Assembly (NCBI GenBank): GCA_029224185.1
Contig: JANZKI010000027.1
Coordinates: forward strand, 1,860,001 to 1,924,000
Direction: 5' to 3'
DNA length: 64,000 nucleotides
Origin: Karalla daura
Lineage: Eukaryota; Chordata; Actinopteri; Chaetodontiformes; Leiognathidae
The translations under genes and the position numbers were made by a program. The stretch's first letter is position 1. Every line of letters begins with the position of its first letter. Shown here piece after piece: positions 10,940-24,283 of this stretch. The notes under the pieces were generated by a model. It searched no databases and was not told the DNA's origin. It saw nothing but the letters and a program-made list of their open reading frames with translations.

Positions 10940-12738
10940 TTTCTCAGTTTCGCGTTCGCAGTTCTACAAAAAGGCTCAACTTGGCTGTCGGAACACACAT
11001 GACAGGCATTTTGCTGTGCAGTTGTGGCCAACATGATGCATGTGGTAGAAAGAGCTTCTGACATGCATTTTCCTACAGTTTCACGCTCGTAGTTCTGTGA
11101 AACGGCCGAAATCGGCTTGGTGAACACCATACAGGCAATTTGCTGTATAGTAGGGGCCAACTAATGAATCTTGCAGCAAAAGCTTCTCAAATGCATTTTC
11201 TCAGTTTCGCGTTCGCAGTTCTACAAAAAGGCTCAACTTGGCTGTCGGAACCCACATGACAGGCATTTTGCTGTGCAGTTGTGGCCAACATGATGCATGT
11301 GGTAGAAAGAGCTTCTGAAATGCTTTTTCTTACAGTTTCACGCTCGTAGTTCTGTGAAACGGCCGAAATCGGCGTGGTGAACACAATACAGGCAATTTGC
11401 TGTATAGCAGGGGCCAACTGCTGAATCTTGCAGCAAAAGCTTCTCAAATGCATTTTCTCAGTTTCGCGTTCGCAGTTCTACAAAAAGGCTCAACTTGGCT
11501 GTCGGAACCCACATGACAGGCATTTTGCTGTGCAGTTGTGGCCAACATGATGCATGTGGTAGAAAGAGCTTCTGAAATGCATTTTCCTACAGTTTCACGC
11601 TCGTAGTTCTGTGAAACGGCCGAAATCGGCGTGGTGAACACGATACAGGCAATTTGCTGTATAGCAGGGGCCAACTGCTGAATCTTGCAGCAAAAGCTTC
11701 TCAAATGCATTTTCTCAGTTTCGCGTTCGCAGTTCTACAAAAAGGCTCAACTTGGCTGTCGGAACCCACATGACAGGCATTTTGCTGTGCAGTTGTGGCT
11801 AACATGATGCATGTGGTAGAAAGAGCTTCTGAAATGCATTTTCCTACAGTTTCACGCTCGTAGTTCTGTGAAACGGCCGAAATCGGTGTAGTGAACACAA
11901 TACAGGCAATTTGCTGTATAGTAGGGGCCAACTGCTGAATCTTGCAGCAAAAGCTTCTCAAATGCATTTTCTCAGTTTTGCGTTCGCAGTTCTACAAAAA
12001 GGCTCAACTTGGCTGTCGGAACCCACATGACAGGAATTTTGCTGTGCAGTTGTGGCCAACATGATGCATGTGGTAGAAAGAGCTTCTGACATGCATTTTC
12101 CTACAGTTTCACGCTCGTAGTTCTGTGAAACGGCCGAAATCGGCGTGGTGAACACAATACAGGCAATTTGCTGTATAGCAGGGGCCAACTGCTGAATCTT
12201 GCAGCAAAAGCTTCTCAAATGCATTTTCTCAGTTTCGCGTTCGCAGTTCTACAAAAAGGCTCAACTTGGCTGTCGGAACCCACATGACAGGCATTTTGCT
12301 GTGCAGTTGTGGCTAACATGATGCATGTGGTAGAAAGAGCTTCTGAAATGAATTTTCCTACAGTTTCACGCTCGTAGTTCTGTGAAACGGCCGAAATCGG
12401 CGTAGTGAACACAATACAGGCAATTTGCTGTATAGCAGGGGCCAACTGCTGAATCTTGCAGCAAAAGCTTCTCAAATGCATTTTCTCAGTTTCGCGTTCG
12501 CAGTTCTACAAAAAGGCTCAACTTGGCTGTCGGAACCCACATGACAGGCATTTTGCTGCGCAGTTGTGGCCAACATGATGCATGTGGTAGAAAGAGCTTC
12601 TGACATGCATTTTCCTACAGTTTCACGCTCGTAGTTCTGTGAAACGGCCGAAATCGGCTTGGTGAACACCATACAGGCAATTTGCTGTATAGTAGGGGCC
12701 AACTGCTGAATCTTGCAGCAAAAGCTTCTCAAATGCAT
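10940..12738 (+). repeat. seven-monomer HOR block, copy 3
   Basis: Starts exactly 2570 bp (ten monomers) after copy 2 and carries the same seven variants in the same order. After the seventh unit the order differs from copy 2 (R follows directly instead of P then R), so the ten-monomer period does not continue unchanged. Confidence 0.85.
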
Positions 12739-14023
12739 TTTCTCAGTTTCGCGTTCGCAGTTCTACAAAAAGGCTCAACTTGGCTGTCGGAACACACATG
12801 ACAGGCATTTTGCTGTGCAGTTGTGGCCAACATGATGCATGTGGTGGAAAGAGCTTCTGACATGCATTTTCTTACAGTTTCACGCTCGTAGTTCTGTGAA
12901 ACGGCCGAAATCCGCTTGGTGAACACTATACAGGCAATTTGCTGTATAGTAGGGGCCAACTGCTGAATCTTGCAGCAAAAGCTTCTCAAATGCATTTTCT
13001 CAGTTTCGCGTTCGCAGTTCTACAAAAAGGCTCAACTTGGCTGTCGGAACACACATGACAGGCATTTTGCTGCGCAGTTGTGGCCAACATGATGCATGTG
13101 GTAGAAAGAGCTTCTGACATGCATTTTCCTACAGTTTCACGCTCGTAGTTCTGTGAAACGGCCGAAATCGGCGTGGTGAACACAATACAGGCAATTTGCT
13201 GTATAGCAGGGGCCAACTGCTGAATCTTGCAGCAAAAGCTTCTCAAATGCATTTTCTCAGTTTCGCGTTCGCAGTTCTACAAAAAGGCTCAACTTGGCTG
13301 TCGGAACCCACATGACAGGCATTTTGCTGTGCAGTTGTGGCTAACATGATGCATGTGGTAGAAAGAGCTTCTGAAATGAATTTTCCTACAGTTTCACGCT
13401 CGTAGTTCTGTGAAACGGCCGAAATCGGCGTAGTGAACACAATACAGGCAATTTGCTGTATAGCAGGGGCCAACTGCTGAATCTTGCAGCAAAAGCTTCT
13501 CAAATGCATTTTCTCAGTTTCGTGTTCGCAGTTCTACAAAAAGGCTCAACTTGGCTGTCGGAACCCACATGACAGGCATTTTGCTGCGCAGTTGTGGCCA
13601 ACATGATGCATGTGGTAGAAAGAGCTTCTGACATGCATTTTCCTACAGTTTCACGCTCGTAGTTCTGTGAAACGGCCGAAATCGGCTTGGTGAACACCAT
13701 ACAGGCAATTTGCTGTATAGTAGGGGCCAACTGCTGAATCTTGCAGCAAAAGCTTCTCAAATGCATTTTCTCAGTTTCGCGTTCGCAGTTCTACAAAAAG
13801 GCTCAACTTGGCTGTCGGAACACACATGACAGGCATTTTGCTGTGCAGTTGTGGCCAACATGATGCATGTGGTGGAAAGAGCTTCTGACATGCATTTTCT
13901 TACAGTTTCACGCTCGTAGTTCTGTGAAACGGCCGAAATCCGCTTGGTGAACACTATACAGGCAATTTGCTGTATAGTAGGGGCCAACTGCTGAATCTTG
14001 CAGCAAAAGCTTCTCAAATGCAT

Positions 14024-15051
14024 TTTCTCAGTTTCGCGTTCGCAGTTCTACAAAAAGGCTCAACTTGGCTGTCGGAACACACATGACAGGCATTTTGCTG
14101 CGCAGTTGTGGCCAACATGATGCATGTGGTAGAAAGAGCTTCTGACATGCATTTTCCTACAGTTTCACGCTCGTAGTTCTGTGAAACGGCCGAAATCGGC
14201 TTGGTGAACACCATACAGGCAATTTGCTGTATAGTAGGGGCCAACTGCTGAATCTTGCAGCAAAAGCTTCTCAAATGCATTTTCTCAGTTTCGCGTTCGC
14301 AGTTCTACAAAAAGGCTCAACTTGGCTGTCGGAACCCACATGACAGGCATTTTGCTGTGCAGTTGTGGCCAACATGATGCATGTGGTAGAAAGAGCTTCT
14401 GAAATGCATTTTCCTACAGTTTCACGCTCGTAGTTCTGTGAAACGGCCGACATCGGCGTGGTGAACACAATACAGGCAATTTGCTGTATAGCAGGGGCCA
14501 ACTGCTGAATCTTGCAGCAAAAGCTTCTCAAATGCATTTTCTCAGTTTCGCGTTCGCAGTTCTACAAAAAGGCTCAACTTGGCTGTCGGAACCCACATGA
14601 CAGGCATTTTGCTGTGCAGTTGTGGCCAACATGATGCATGTGGTAGAAAGAGCTTCTGAAATGCATTTTCCTACAGTTTCACGCTTGTAGCTCTGTGAAA
14701 CGGCCGAAATCGGCGTGGTGAACACAATACAGGCAATTTGCTGTATAGCAGGGGCCAACTGCTGAATCTTGCAGCAAAAGCTTCTCAAATGCATTTTCTC
14801 AGTTTCGTGTTCGCAGTTCTACAAAAAGGCTCAACTTGGCTGTCGGAACACACATGACAGGCATTTTGCTGTGCAGTTGTGGCCAACATGATGCATGTGG
14901 TAGAAAGAGCTTCTGACATGCATTTTCCTACAGTTTCACGCTCGTAGTTCTGTGAAACGGCCGAAATCGGCGTGGTGAACACCATACAGGCAATTTGCTG
15001 TATAGTAGGGGCCAACTGCTGAATCTTGCAGCAAAAGCTTCTCAAATGCAT
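14024..15051 (+). repeat. P-G-S-P quartet, copy 3
   Basis: Same order as the earlier quartets. The G copy has a private change GACATCGG (usual GAAATCGG). The closing P copy has CGTGGTGAACACCATA, a G-like base inside a P background. Confidence 0.7.
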
Positions 15052-16850
15052 TTTCTCAGTTTCGCGTTCGCAGTTCTACAAAAAGGCTCAACTTGGCTGT
15101 CGGAACACACATGACAGGCATTTTGCTGCGCAGTTGTGGCCAACATGATGCATGTGGTAGAAAGAGCTTCTGACATGCATTTTCCTACAGTTTCACGCTC
15201 GTAGTTCTGTGAAACGGCCGAAATCGGCTTGGTGAACACCATACAGGCAATTTGCTGTATAGTAGGGGCCAACTGCTGAATCTTGCAGCAAAAGCTTCTC
15301 AAATGCATTTTCTCAGTTTCGCGTTCGCAGTTCTACAAAAAGGCTCAACTTGGCTGTCGGAACACACATGACAGGCATTTTGCTGCGCAGTTGTGGCCAA
15401 CATGATGCATGTGGTGGAAAGAGCTTCTGACATGCATTTTCTTACAGTTTCACGCTCGTAGTTCTGTGAAACGGCCGAAATCCGCTTGGTGAACACTATA
15501 CAGGCAATTTGCTGTATAGTAGGGGCCAACTGCTGAATCTTGCAGCAAAAGCTTCTCAAATGCATTTTCTCAGTTTCGCGTTCGCAGTTCTACAAAAAGG
15601 CTCAACTTGGCTGTCGGAACACACATGACAGGCATTTTGCTGCGCAGTTGTGGCCAACATGATGCATGTGGTAGAAAGAGCTTCTGACATGCATTTTCCT
15701 ACAGTTTCACGCTCGTAGTTCTGTGAAACGGCCGAAATCGGCTTGGTGAACACCATACAGGCAATTTGCTGTATAGTAGGGGCCAACTGCTGAATCTTGC
15801 AGCAAAAGCTTCTCAAATGCATTTTCTCAGTTTCGCGTTCGCAGTTCTACAAAAAGGCTCAACTTGGCTGTCGGAACACACATGACAGGCATTTTGCTGT
15901 GCAGTTGTGGCCAACATGATGCATGTGGTAGAAAGAGCTTCTGACATGCATTTTCCTACAGTTTCACGCTCGTAGTTCTGTGAAACGGCCGAAATCGGCT
16001 TGGTGAACACCATACAGGCAATTTGCTGTATAGTAGGGGCCAACTAATGAATCTTGCAGCAAAAGCTTCTCAAATGCATTTTCTCAGTTTCGCGTTCGCA
16101 GTTCTACAAAAAGGCTCAACTTGGCTGTCGGAACCCACATGACAGGCATTTTGCTGTGCAGTTGTGGCCAACATGATGCATGTGGTAGAAAGAGCTTCTG
16201 AAATGCTTTTTCTTACAGTTTCACGCTCGTAGTTCTGTGAAACGGCCGAAATCGGCGTGGTGAACACAATACAGGCAATTTGCTGTATAGCAGGGGCCAA
16301 CTGCTGAATCTTGCAGCAAAAGCTTCTCAAATGCATTTTCTCAGTTTCGCGTTCGCAGTTCTACAAAAAGGCTCAACTTGGCTGTCGTAACACACATGAC
16401 AGGCATTTTGCTGCGCAGTTGTGGCCAACATGATGCATGTGGTAGAAAGAGCTTCTGACATGCATTTTCCTACAGTTTCACGCTCGTAGTTCTGTGAAAC
16501 GGCCGAAATCGGCTTGGTGAACACCATACAGGCAATTTGCTGTATAGTAGGGGCCAACTGCTGAATCTTGCAGCAAAAGCTTCTCAAATGCATTTTCTCA
16601 GTTTTGCGTTCGCAGTTCTACAAAAAGGCTCAACTTGGCTGTCGGAACCCACATGACAGGCATTTTGCTGTGCAGTTGTGGCCAACATGATGCATGTGGT
16701 AGAAAGAGCTTCTGACATGCATTTTCCTACAGTTTCACGCTCGTAGTTCTGTGAAACGGCCGAAATCGGCTTGGTGAACACCATACAGGCAATTTGCTGT
16801 ATAGCAGGGGCCAACTGCTGAATCTTGCAGCAAAAGCTTCTCAAATGCAT

Positions 16851-17106
16851 TTTCTCAGTTTCGTGTTCGCAGTTCTACAAAAAGGCTCAACTTGGCTGTC
16901 GGAACCCACATGACAGGCATTTTGCTGCGCAGTTGTGGCCAACATGATGCATGTGGTAGAAGAGCTTCTGAAATGCATTTTCCTACAGTTTCACGCTTGT
17001 AGCTCTGTGAAACGGCCGAAATCGGCGTGGTGAACACCATACAGGCAATTTGCTGTATAGTAGGGGCCAACTGCTGAATCTTGCAGCAAAAGCTTCTCAA
17101 ATGCAT
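16851..17106 (+). repeat. 256-bp S-type monomer
   Basis: Same A deletion, with P-like CACCATAC and TAGTAGG at the end, so a mixed S/P unit. Confidence 0.9.
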
Positions 17107-17620
17107 TTTCTCAGTTTCGCGTTCGCAGTTCTACAAAAAGGCTCAACTTGGCTGTCGGAACACACATGACAGGCATTTTGCTGTGCAGTTGTGGCCAACA
17201 TGATGCATGTGGTGGAAAGAGCTTCTGACATGCATTTTCTTACAGTTTCACGCTCGTAGTTCTGTGAAACGGCCGAAATCCGCTTGGTGAACACTATACA
17301 GGCAATTTGCTGTATAGTAGGGGCCAACTGCTGAATCTTGCAGCAAAAGCTTCTCAAATGCATTTTCTCAGTTTCGCGTTCGCAGTTCTACAAAAAGGCT
17401 CAACTTGGCTGTCGTAAAACACATGACAGGCATTTTGCTGCGCAGTTGTGGCCAACATGATGCATGTGGTAGAAAGAGCTTCTGACATGCATTTTCCTAC
17501 AGTTTCACGCTCGTAGTTCTGTGAAACGGCCGAAATCGGCTTGGTGAACACCATACAGGCAATTTGCTGTATAGTAGGGGCCAACTGCTGAATCTTGCAG
17601 CAAAAGCTTCTCAAATGCAT

Positions 17621-17877
17621 TTTCTCAGTTTTGCGTTCGCAGTTCTACAAAAAGGCTCAACTTGGCTGTCGGAACCCACATGACAGGCATTTTGCTATGC
17701 AGTCGTGGCCAACATGATGCATGTGGTAGAAAGAGCTTCTGAAATGCATTTTCCTACAGTTTCACGCTCGTAGTTCTGTGAAACGGCCGAAATCGGCGTG
17801 GTGAACACAATACAGGCAATTTGCTGTATAGCAGGGGCCAAATGCTGAATCTTGCAGCAAAAGCTTCTCAAATGCAT
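17621..17877 (+). repeat. monomer with premature stop in the minus frame
   Basis: TTTGCTATGCAGTCGTGG has two private changes; CTA at 17695-17697 reads TAG on the minus strand and cuts the frame to 60 codons. The unit also ends GCCAAATGCTG, shared with 19675-19931. Confidence 0.85.
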
Positions 17878-18134
17878 TTTCTCAGTTTTGCGTTCGCAGT
17901 TCTACAAAAAGGCTCAACTTGGCTGTCGGAACCCACATGACAGGCATTTTGCTGTGCAGTTGTGGCCAACATGATGCATGTGGTAGAAAGAGCTTCTGAA
18001 ATGCATTTTCCTACAGTTTCACGCTCGTAGTTCTGTGAAACGGCCGAAATCGGCTTGGTGAACACCATACAGGCAATTTGCTGTATAGCAGGGGCCAACT
18101 GCTGAATCTTGCAGCAAAAGCTTCTCAAATGCAT

Positions 18135-18390
18135 TTTCTCAGTTTCGTGTTCGCAGTTCTACAAAAAGGCTCAACTTGGCTGTCGGAACCCACATGACAG
18201 GCATTTTGCTGCGCAGTTGTGGCCAACATGATGCATGTGGTAGAAGAGCTTCTGAAATGCATTTTCCTACAGTTTCACGCTTGTAGCTCTGTGAAACGGC
18301 CGAAATCGGCGTGGTGAACACAATACAGGCAATTTGCTGTATAGCAGGGGCCAACTGCTGAATCTTGCAGCAAAAGCTTCTCAAATGCAT
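18135..18390 (+). repeat. 256-bp S-type monomer
   Basis: First unit of the 1797-bp duplication; bounded by TTCGTGTTCG. Confidence 0.9.
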
Positions 18391-18646
18391 TTTCTCAGTT
18401 TCGTGTTCGCAGTTCTACAAAAAGGCTCAACTTGGCTGTGGGAACCCACATGACAAGCATTTTGCTCTGCAGTTGTGGCCAACATGATGCATGTGGTAGA
18501 AGAGCTTCTGAAATGCATTTTCCTACAGTTTCACGCTTGTAGCTCTGTGAAACGGCCGAAATCGGCGTGGTGAACACAATACAGGCAATTTGCTGTATAG
18601 CAGGGGCCAACTGCTGAATCTTGCAGCAAAAGCTTCTCAAATGCAT
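18391..18646 (+). repeat. 256-bp S-type monomer with GCTGTGGG
   Basis: Second of two adjacent deleted units. It has private GTGGGAACC, GACAAGC and GCTCTGC changes shared only with its duplicate. Confidence 0.9.
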
Positions 18647-19931
18647 TTTCTCAGTTTCGTGTTCGCAGTTCTACAAAAAGGCTCAACTTGGCTGTCGGAA
18701 CACACATGACAGGCATTTTGCTGTGCAGTTGTGGCCAACATGATGCATGTGGTAGAAAGAGCTTCTGACATGCATTTTCCTACAGTTTCACGCTCGTAGT
18801 TCTGTGAAACGGCCGAAATCGGCTTGGTGAACACCATACAGGCAATTTGCTGTATAGTAGGGGCCAACTGCTGAATCTTGCAGCAAAAGCTTCTCAAATG
18901 CATTTTCTCAGTTTCGCGTTCGCAGTTCTACAAAAAGGCTCAACTTGGCTGTCGGAACACACATGACAGGCATTTTGCTGCGCAGTTGTGGCCAACATGA
19001 TGCATGTGGTAGAAAGAGCTTCTGACATGCATTTTCCTACAGTTTCACGCTCGTAGTTCTGTGAAACGGCCGAAATCGGCTTGGTGAACACCATACAGGC
19101 AATTTGCTGTATAGTAGGGGCCAACTGCTGAATCTTGCAGCAAAAGCTTCTCAAATGCATTTTCTCAGTTTCGCGTTCGCAGTTCTACAAAAAGGCTCAA
19201 CTTGGCTGTCGGAACACACATGACAGGCATTTTGCTGTGCAGTTTTGGCCAACATGATGCATGTGGTAGAAAGAGCTTCTGAAATGCATTTTCCTACAGT
19301 TTCACGCTCGTAGTTATGTGAAACGGCCGAAATCGGCGTAGTGAACACAATACAGGCAATTTGCTGTATAGCAGGGGCCAACTGCTGAATCTTGCAGCAA
19401 AAGCTTCTCAAATGCATTTTCTCAGTTTCGCGTTCGCAGTTCTACAAAAAGGCTCAACTTGGCTGTCGGAACCCACATGACAGGCATTTTGCTGTGCAGT
19501 TGTGGCCAACATGATGCATGTGGTAGAAAGAGCTTCTGAAATGCATTTTCCTACAGTTTCACGCTCGTAGTTCTGTGAAACGGCCGAAATCGGCGTGGTG
19601 AACACAATACAGGCAATTTGCTGTATAGCAGGGGCCAACTGCTGAATCTTGCAGCAAAAGCTTCTCAAATGCATTTTCTCAGTTTCGCGTTCGCAGTTCT
19701 ACAAAAAGGCTCAACTTGGCTGTCCGAACACACATGACAGGCATTTTGCTGTGCAGTTGTGGCCAACATGATGCATGTGGTAGAAAGAGCTTCTGAAATG
19801 CATTTTCCTACAGTTTCACGCTCGTAGTTCTGTGAAACGGCCGAAATCGGCGTGGTGAACACAATACAGGCAATTTGCTGTATAGCAGGGGCCAAATGCT
19901 GAATCTTGCAGCAAAAGCTTCTCAAATGCAT

Positions 19932-20187
19932 TTTCTCAGTTTTGCGTTCGCAGTTCTACAAAAAGGCTCAACTTGGCTGTCGGAACCCACATGACAGGCA
20001 TTTTGCTGCGCAGTTGTGGCCAACATGATGCATGTGGTAGAAGAGCTTCTGAAATGCATTTTCCTACAGTTTCACGCTTGTAGCTCTGTGAAACGGCCGA
20101 AATCGGCGTGGTGAACACAATACAGGCAATTTGCTGTATAGCAGGGGCCAACTGCTGAATCTTGCAGCAAAAGCTTCTCAAATGCAT
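19932..20187 (+). repeat. 256-bp S-type monomer
   Basis: Duplicate of the unit at 18135, except for TTTTGCG instead of TTTCGTG at its left boundary. Confidence 0.9.
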
Positions 20188-20443
20188 TTTCTCAGTTTCG
20201 TGTTCGCAGTTCTACAAAAAGGCTCAACTTGGCTGTGGGAACCCACATGACAAGCATTTTGCTCTGCAGTTGTGGCCAACATGATGCATGTGGTAGAAGA
20301 GCTTCTGAAATGCATTTTCCTACAGTTTCACGCTTGTAGCTCTGTGAAACGGCCGAAATCGGCGTGGTGAACACAATACAGGCAATTTGCTGTATAGCAG
20401 GGGCCAACTGCTGAATCTTGCAGCAAAAGCTTCTCAAATGCAT
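20188..20443 (+). repeat. 256-bp S-type monomer with GCTGTGGG
   Basis: Duplicate of the unit at 18391 with all three private changes. Confidence 0.9.
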
Positions 20444-21214
20444 TTTCTCAGTTTCGTGTTCGCAGTTCTACAAAAAGGCTCAACTTGGCTGTGGGAACAC
20501 ACATGACAGGCATTTTGCTGTGCAGTTGTGGCCAACATGATGCATGTGGTAGAAAGAGCTTCTGACATGCATTTTCCTACAGTTTCACGCTCGTAGTTCT
20601 GTGAAACGGCCGAAATCGGCTTGGTGAACACCATACAGGCAATTTGCTGTATAGTAGGGGCCAACTGCTGAATCTTGCAGCAAAAGCTTCTCAAATGCAT
20701 TTTCTCAGTTTCGCGTTCGCAGTTCTACAAAAAGGCTCAACTTGGCTGTCGGAACACACATGACAGGCATTTTGCTGCGCAGTTGTGGCCAACATGATGC
20801 ATGTGGTAGAAAGAGCTTCTGACATGCATTTTCCTACAGTTTCACGCTCGTAGTTCTGTGAAACGGCCGAAATCGGCTTGGTGAACACCATACAGGCAAT
20901 TTGCTGTATAGTAGGGGCCAACTGCTGAATCTTGCAGCAAAAGCTTCTCAAATGCATTTTCTCAGTTTCGCGTTCGCAGTTCTACAAAAAGGCTCAACTT
21001 GGCTGTCGGAACACACATGACAGGCATTTTGCTGTGCAGTTTTGGCCAACATGATGCATGTGGTAGAAAGAGCTTCTGAAATGCATTTTCCTACAGTTTC
21101 ACGCTCGTAGTTCTGTGAAACGGCCGAAATCGGCGTAGTGAACACAATACAGGCAATTTGCTGTATAGCAGGGGCCAACTGCTGAATCTTGCAGCAAAAG
21201 CTTCTCAAATGCAT

Positions 21215-21468
21215 TTTCTCAGTTTCGCGTTCGCAGTTCTACAAAAAGGCTCAACTTGGCTGTCGGAACCCACATGACAGGCATTTTGCTGTGCAGTTGT
21301 GGCCAACATGATGCATGTGGTAGAAGAGCTTCTGAAATGCATTTTCCTACAGTTTCACGCTTGTAGCTCTGTGAAACGGCCGAAAGGCGTGGTGAACACA
21401 ATACAGGCAATTTGCTGTATAGCAGGGGCCAACTGCTGAATCTTGCAGCAAAAGCTTCTCAAATGCAT
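21215..21468 (+). repeat. 254-bp S-type monomer (1-bp plus 2-bp deletion)
   Basis: Carries the A deletion of the S lineage and also lacks TC in CCGAAATCGGCG, giving CCGAAAGGCG just after 21385. It is the shortest unit in the window. Confidence 0.92.
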
Positions 21469-22496
21469 TTTCTCAGTTTCGCGTTCGCAGTTCTACAAAA
21501 AGGCTCAACTTGGCTGTCGGAACCCACATGACAGGCATTTTGCTGTGCAGTTGTGGCCAACATGATGCATGTGGTAGAAAGAGCTTCTGAAATGCATTTT
21601 CCTACAGTTTCACGCTCGTAGTTCTGTGAAACGGCCGAAATTGGCTTGGTGAACACCATACAGGCAATTTGCTGTATAGTAGGGGCCAACTGCTGAATCT
21701 TGCAGCAAAAGCTTCTCAAATGCATTTTCTCAGTTTTGCGTTCGCAGTTCTACAAAAAGGCTCAACTTGGCTGTCGGAACCCACATGACAGGCATTTTGC
21801 TGTGCAGTTGGGGCCAACATGATGCATGTGGTAGAAAGAGCTTCTGAAATGCATTTTCCTACAGTTTCACGCTCGTAGTTCTGTGAAACGGCCGAAATCG
21901 GCGTGGTGAACACAATACAGGCAATTTGCTCTATAGCAGGGGCCAACTGCTGAATCTTGCAGCAAAAGCTTCTCAAATGCATTTTCTCAGTTTTGCGTTC
22001 GCAGTTCTACAAAAAGGCTCAACTTGGCTGTCGGAACCCACATGACAGGCATTTTGCTGTGCAGTTGTGGCCAACATGATGCATGTGGTAGAAAGAGCTT
22101 CTGAAATGCATTTTCCTACAGTTTCACGCTCGTAGTTCTGTGAAACGGCCGAAATCGGCTTGGTGAACACCATACAGGCAATTTGCTGTATAGTAGGGGC
22201 CAACTGCTGAATCTTGCAGCAAAAGCTTCTCAAATGCATTTTCTCAGTTTCGCGTTCGCAGTTCTACAAAAAGGCTCAACTTGGCTGTCGGAACCCACAT
22301 GACAGGCATTTTGCTGTGCAGTTGTGGCCAACATGATGCATGTGGTAGAAAGAGCTTCTGAAATGCATTTTCCTACAGTTTCACGCTCGTAGTTCTGTGA
22401 AACGGCCGAAATCGGCGTAGTGAACACAATACAGGCAATTTGCTGTATAGCAGGGGCCAACTGCTGAATCTTTCAGCAAAAGCTTCTCAAATGCAT

Positions 22497-22752
22497 TTTC
22501 TCAGTTTCGTGTTCGCAGTTCTACAAAAAGGCTCAACTTGGCTGTCGGAACCCACATGACAGGCATTTTGCTGTGCAGTTGTGGCCAACATGATGCATGT
22601 GGTAGAAGAGCTTCTGAAATGCATTTTCCTACAGTTTCACGCTTGTAGCTCTGTGAAACGGCCGAAATCGGCGTGGTGAACACAATACAGGCAATTTGCT
22701 GTATAGCAGGGGCCAACTGCTGAATCTTGCAGCAAAAGCTTCTCAAATGCAT
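22497..22752 (+). repeat. 256-bp S-type monomer
   Basis: Follows a unit with CTTTCAGC at 22471-22477. The next unit is a full-length S copy, so deleted and undeleted S forms sit side by side. Confidence 0.9.
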
Positions 22753-24277
22753 TTTCTCAGTTTCGTGTTCGCAGTTCTACAAAAAGGCTCAACTTGGCTG
22801 TCGGAACACACATGACAGGCATTTTGCTGTGCAGTTGTGGCCAACATGATGCATGTGGTAGAAAGAGCTTCTGAAATGCATTTTCCTACAGTTTCACGCT
22901 TGTAGCTCTGTGAAACGGCCGAAATCGGCGTGGTGAACACAATACAGGCAATTTGCTGTATAGCAGGGGCCAACTGCTGAATCTTGCAGCAAAAGCTTCT
23001 CAAATGCATTTTCTCAGTTTCGTGTTCGCAGTTCTACAAAAAGGCTCAACTTGGCTGTCGGAACCCACATGACAGGCATTTTGCTGCGCAGTTGTGGCCA
23101 ACATGATGCATGTGGTAGAAAGAGCTTCTGACATGCATTTTCCTACAGTTTCACGCTCGTAGTTCTGTGAAACGGCCGAAATCGGCTTGGTGAACACCAT
23201 ACAGGCAATTTGCTGTATAGTAGGGGCCAACTGCTGAATCTTGCAGCAAAAGCTTCTCAAATGCATTTTCTCAGTTTCGCGTTCGCAGTTCTACAAAAAG
23301 GCTCAACTTGGCTGTCGGAACCCACATGACAGGCATTTTGCTGTGCAGTTGTGGCCAACATGATGCATGTGGTGGAAAGAGCTTCTGACATGCATTTTCT
23401 TACAGTTTCACGCTCGTAGTTCTGTGAAACGGCCGAAATCCGCTTGGTGAACACTATACAGGCAATTTGCTGTATAGTAGGGGCCAACTGCTGAATCTTG
23501 CAGCAAAAGCTTCTCAAATGCATTTTCTCAGTTTCGCGTTCGCAGTTCTACAAAAAGGCTCAACTTGGCTGTCGTAACACACATGACAGGCATTTTGCTG
23601 CGCAGTTGTGGCCAACATGATGCATGTGGTAGAAAGAGCTTCTGACATGCATTTTCCTACAGTTTCACGCTCGTAGTTCTGTGAAACGGCCGAAATCGGC
23701 TTGGTGAACACCATACAGGCAATTTGCTGTATAGTAGGGGCCAACTGCTGAATCTTGCAGCAAAAGCTTCTCAAATGCATTTTCTCAGTTTCGCGTTCGC
23801 AGTTCTACAAAAAGGCTCAACTTGGCTGTCGGAACCCACATGACAGGCATTTTGCTGTGCAGTTGTGGCCAACATGATGCATGTGGTAGAAAGAGCTTCT
23901 GAAATGCATTTTCCTACAGTTTCACGCTCGTAGTTCTGTGAAACGGCCGAAATCGGCGTGGTGAACACAATACAGGCAATTTGCTGTATAGCAGGGGCCA
24001 ACTGCTGAATCTTGCAGCAAAAGCTTCTCAAATGCATTTTCTCAGTTTCGCGTTCGCAGTTCTACAAAAAGGCTCAACTTGGCTGTCGGAACCCACATGA
24101 CAGGCATTTTGCTGTGCAGTTGTGGCCAACATGATGCATGTGGTAGAAAGAGCTTCTGAAATGCATTTTCCTACAGTTTCACGCTCGTAGTTCTGTGAAA
24201 CGGCCGAAATCGGCGTAGTGAACACAATACAGGCAATTTGCTGTATAGCAGGGGCCAACTGCTGCATCTTGCAGCAA

Positions 24278-24283
24278 AAACTT
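24278..24283. other. lost HindIII-type site (AAACTT)
   Basis: AAACTT replaces AAGCTT together with CTGCATC (usual CTGAATC). The linked pair also occurs with AAACTT at 39690-39695, 43083-43088, 45910-45915, 51307-51312 and 62872-62877, marking one monomer lineage spread over 38 kb. Confidence 0.85.

Larger units (their letters stand above)
18135..19931 (+). repeat. seven-monomer tandem duplication, left copy (1797 bp)
   Basis: Two consecutive 256-bp S copies, the second with GCTGTGGGAACC and GACAAGCATTTTGCTCTGC, then P, P, a copy with GCAGTTTTGGCC, G, and a copy ending GCCAAATGCTG. The first five units reappear 1797 bp downstream (7 x 257 minus two single-base deletions). Confidence 0.88.
19932..21214 (+). 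repeat. seven-monomer tandem duplication, right copy (first five units)
   Basis: Repeats the rare markers of the left copy at a constant 1797-bp offset: the paired 256-bp units, GCTGTGGG with GACAAGCATTTTGCTCTGC, and GCAGTTTTGGCC. After five units it diverges into the 254-bp monomer. Unlike the left copy, its third unit also has GCTGTGGG (about 20491), which suggests local conversion from the unit before it. Confidence 0.88.
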
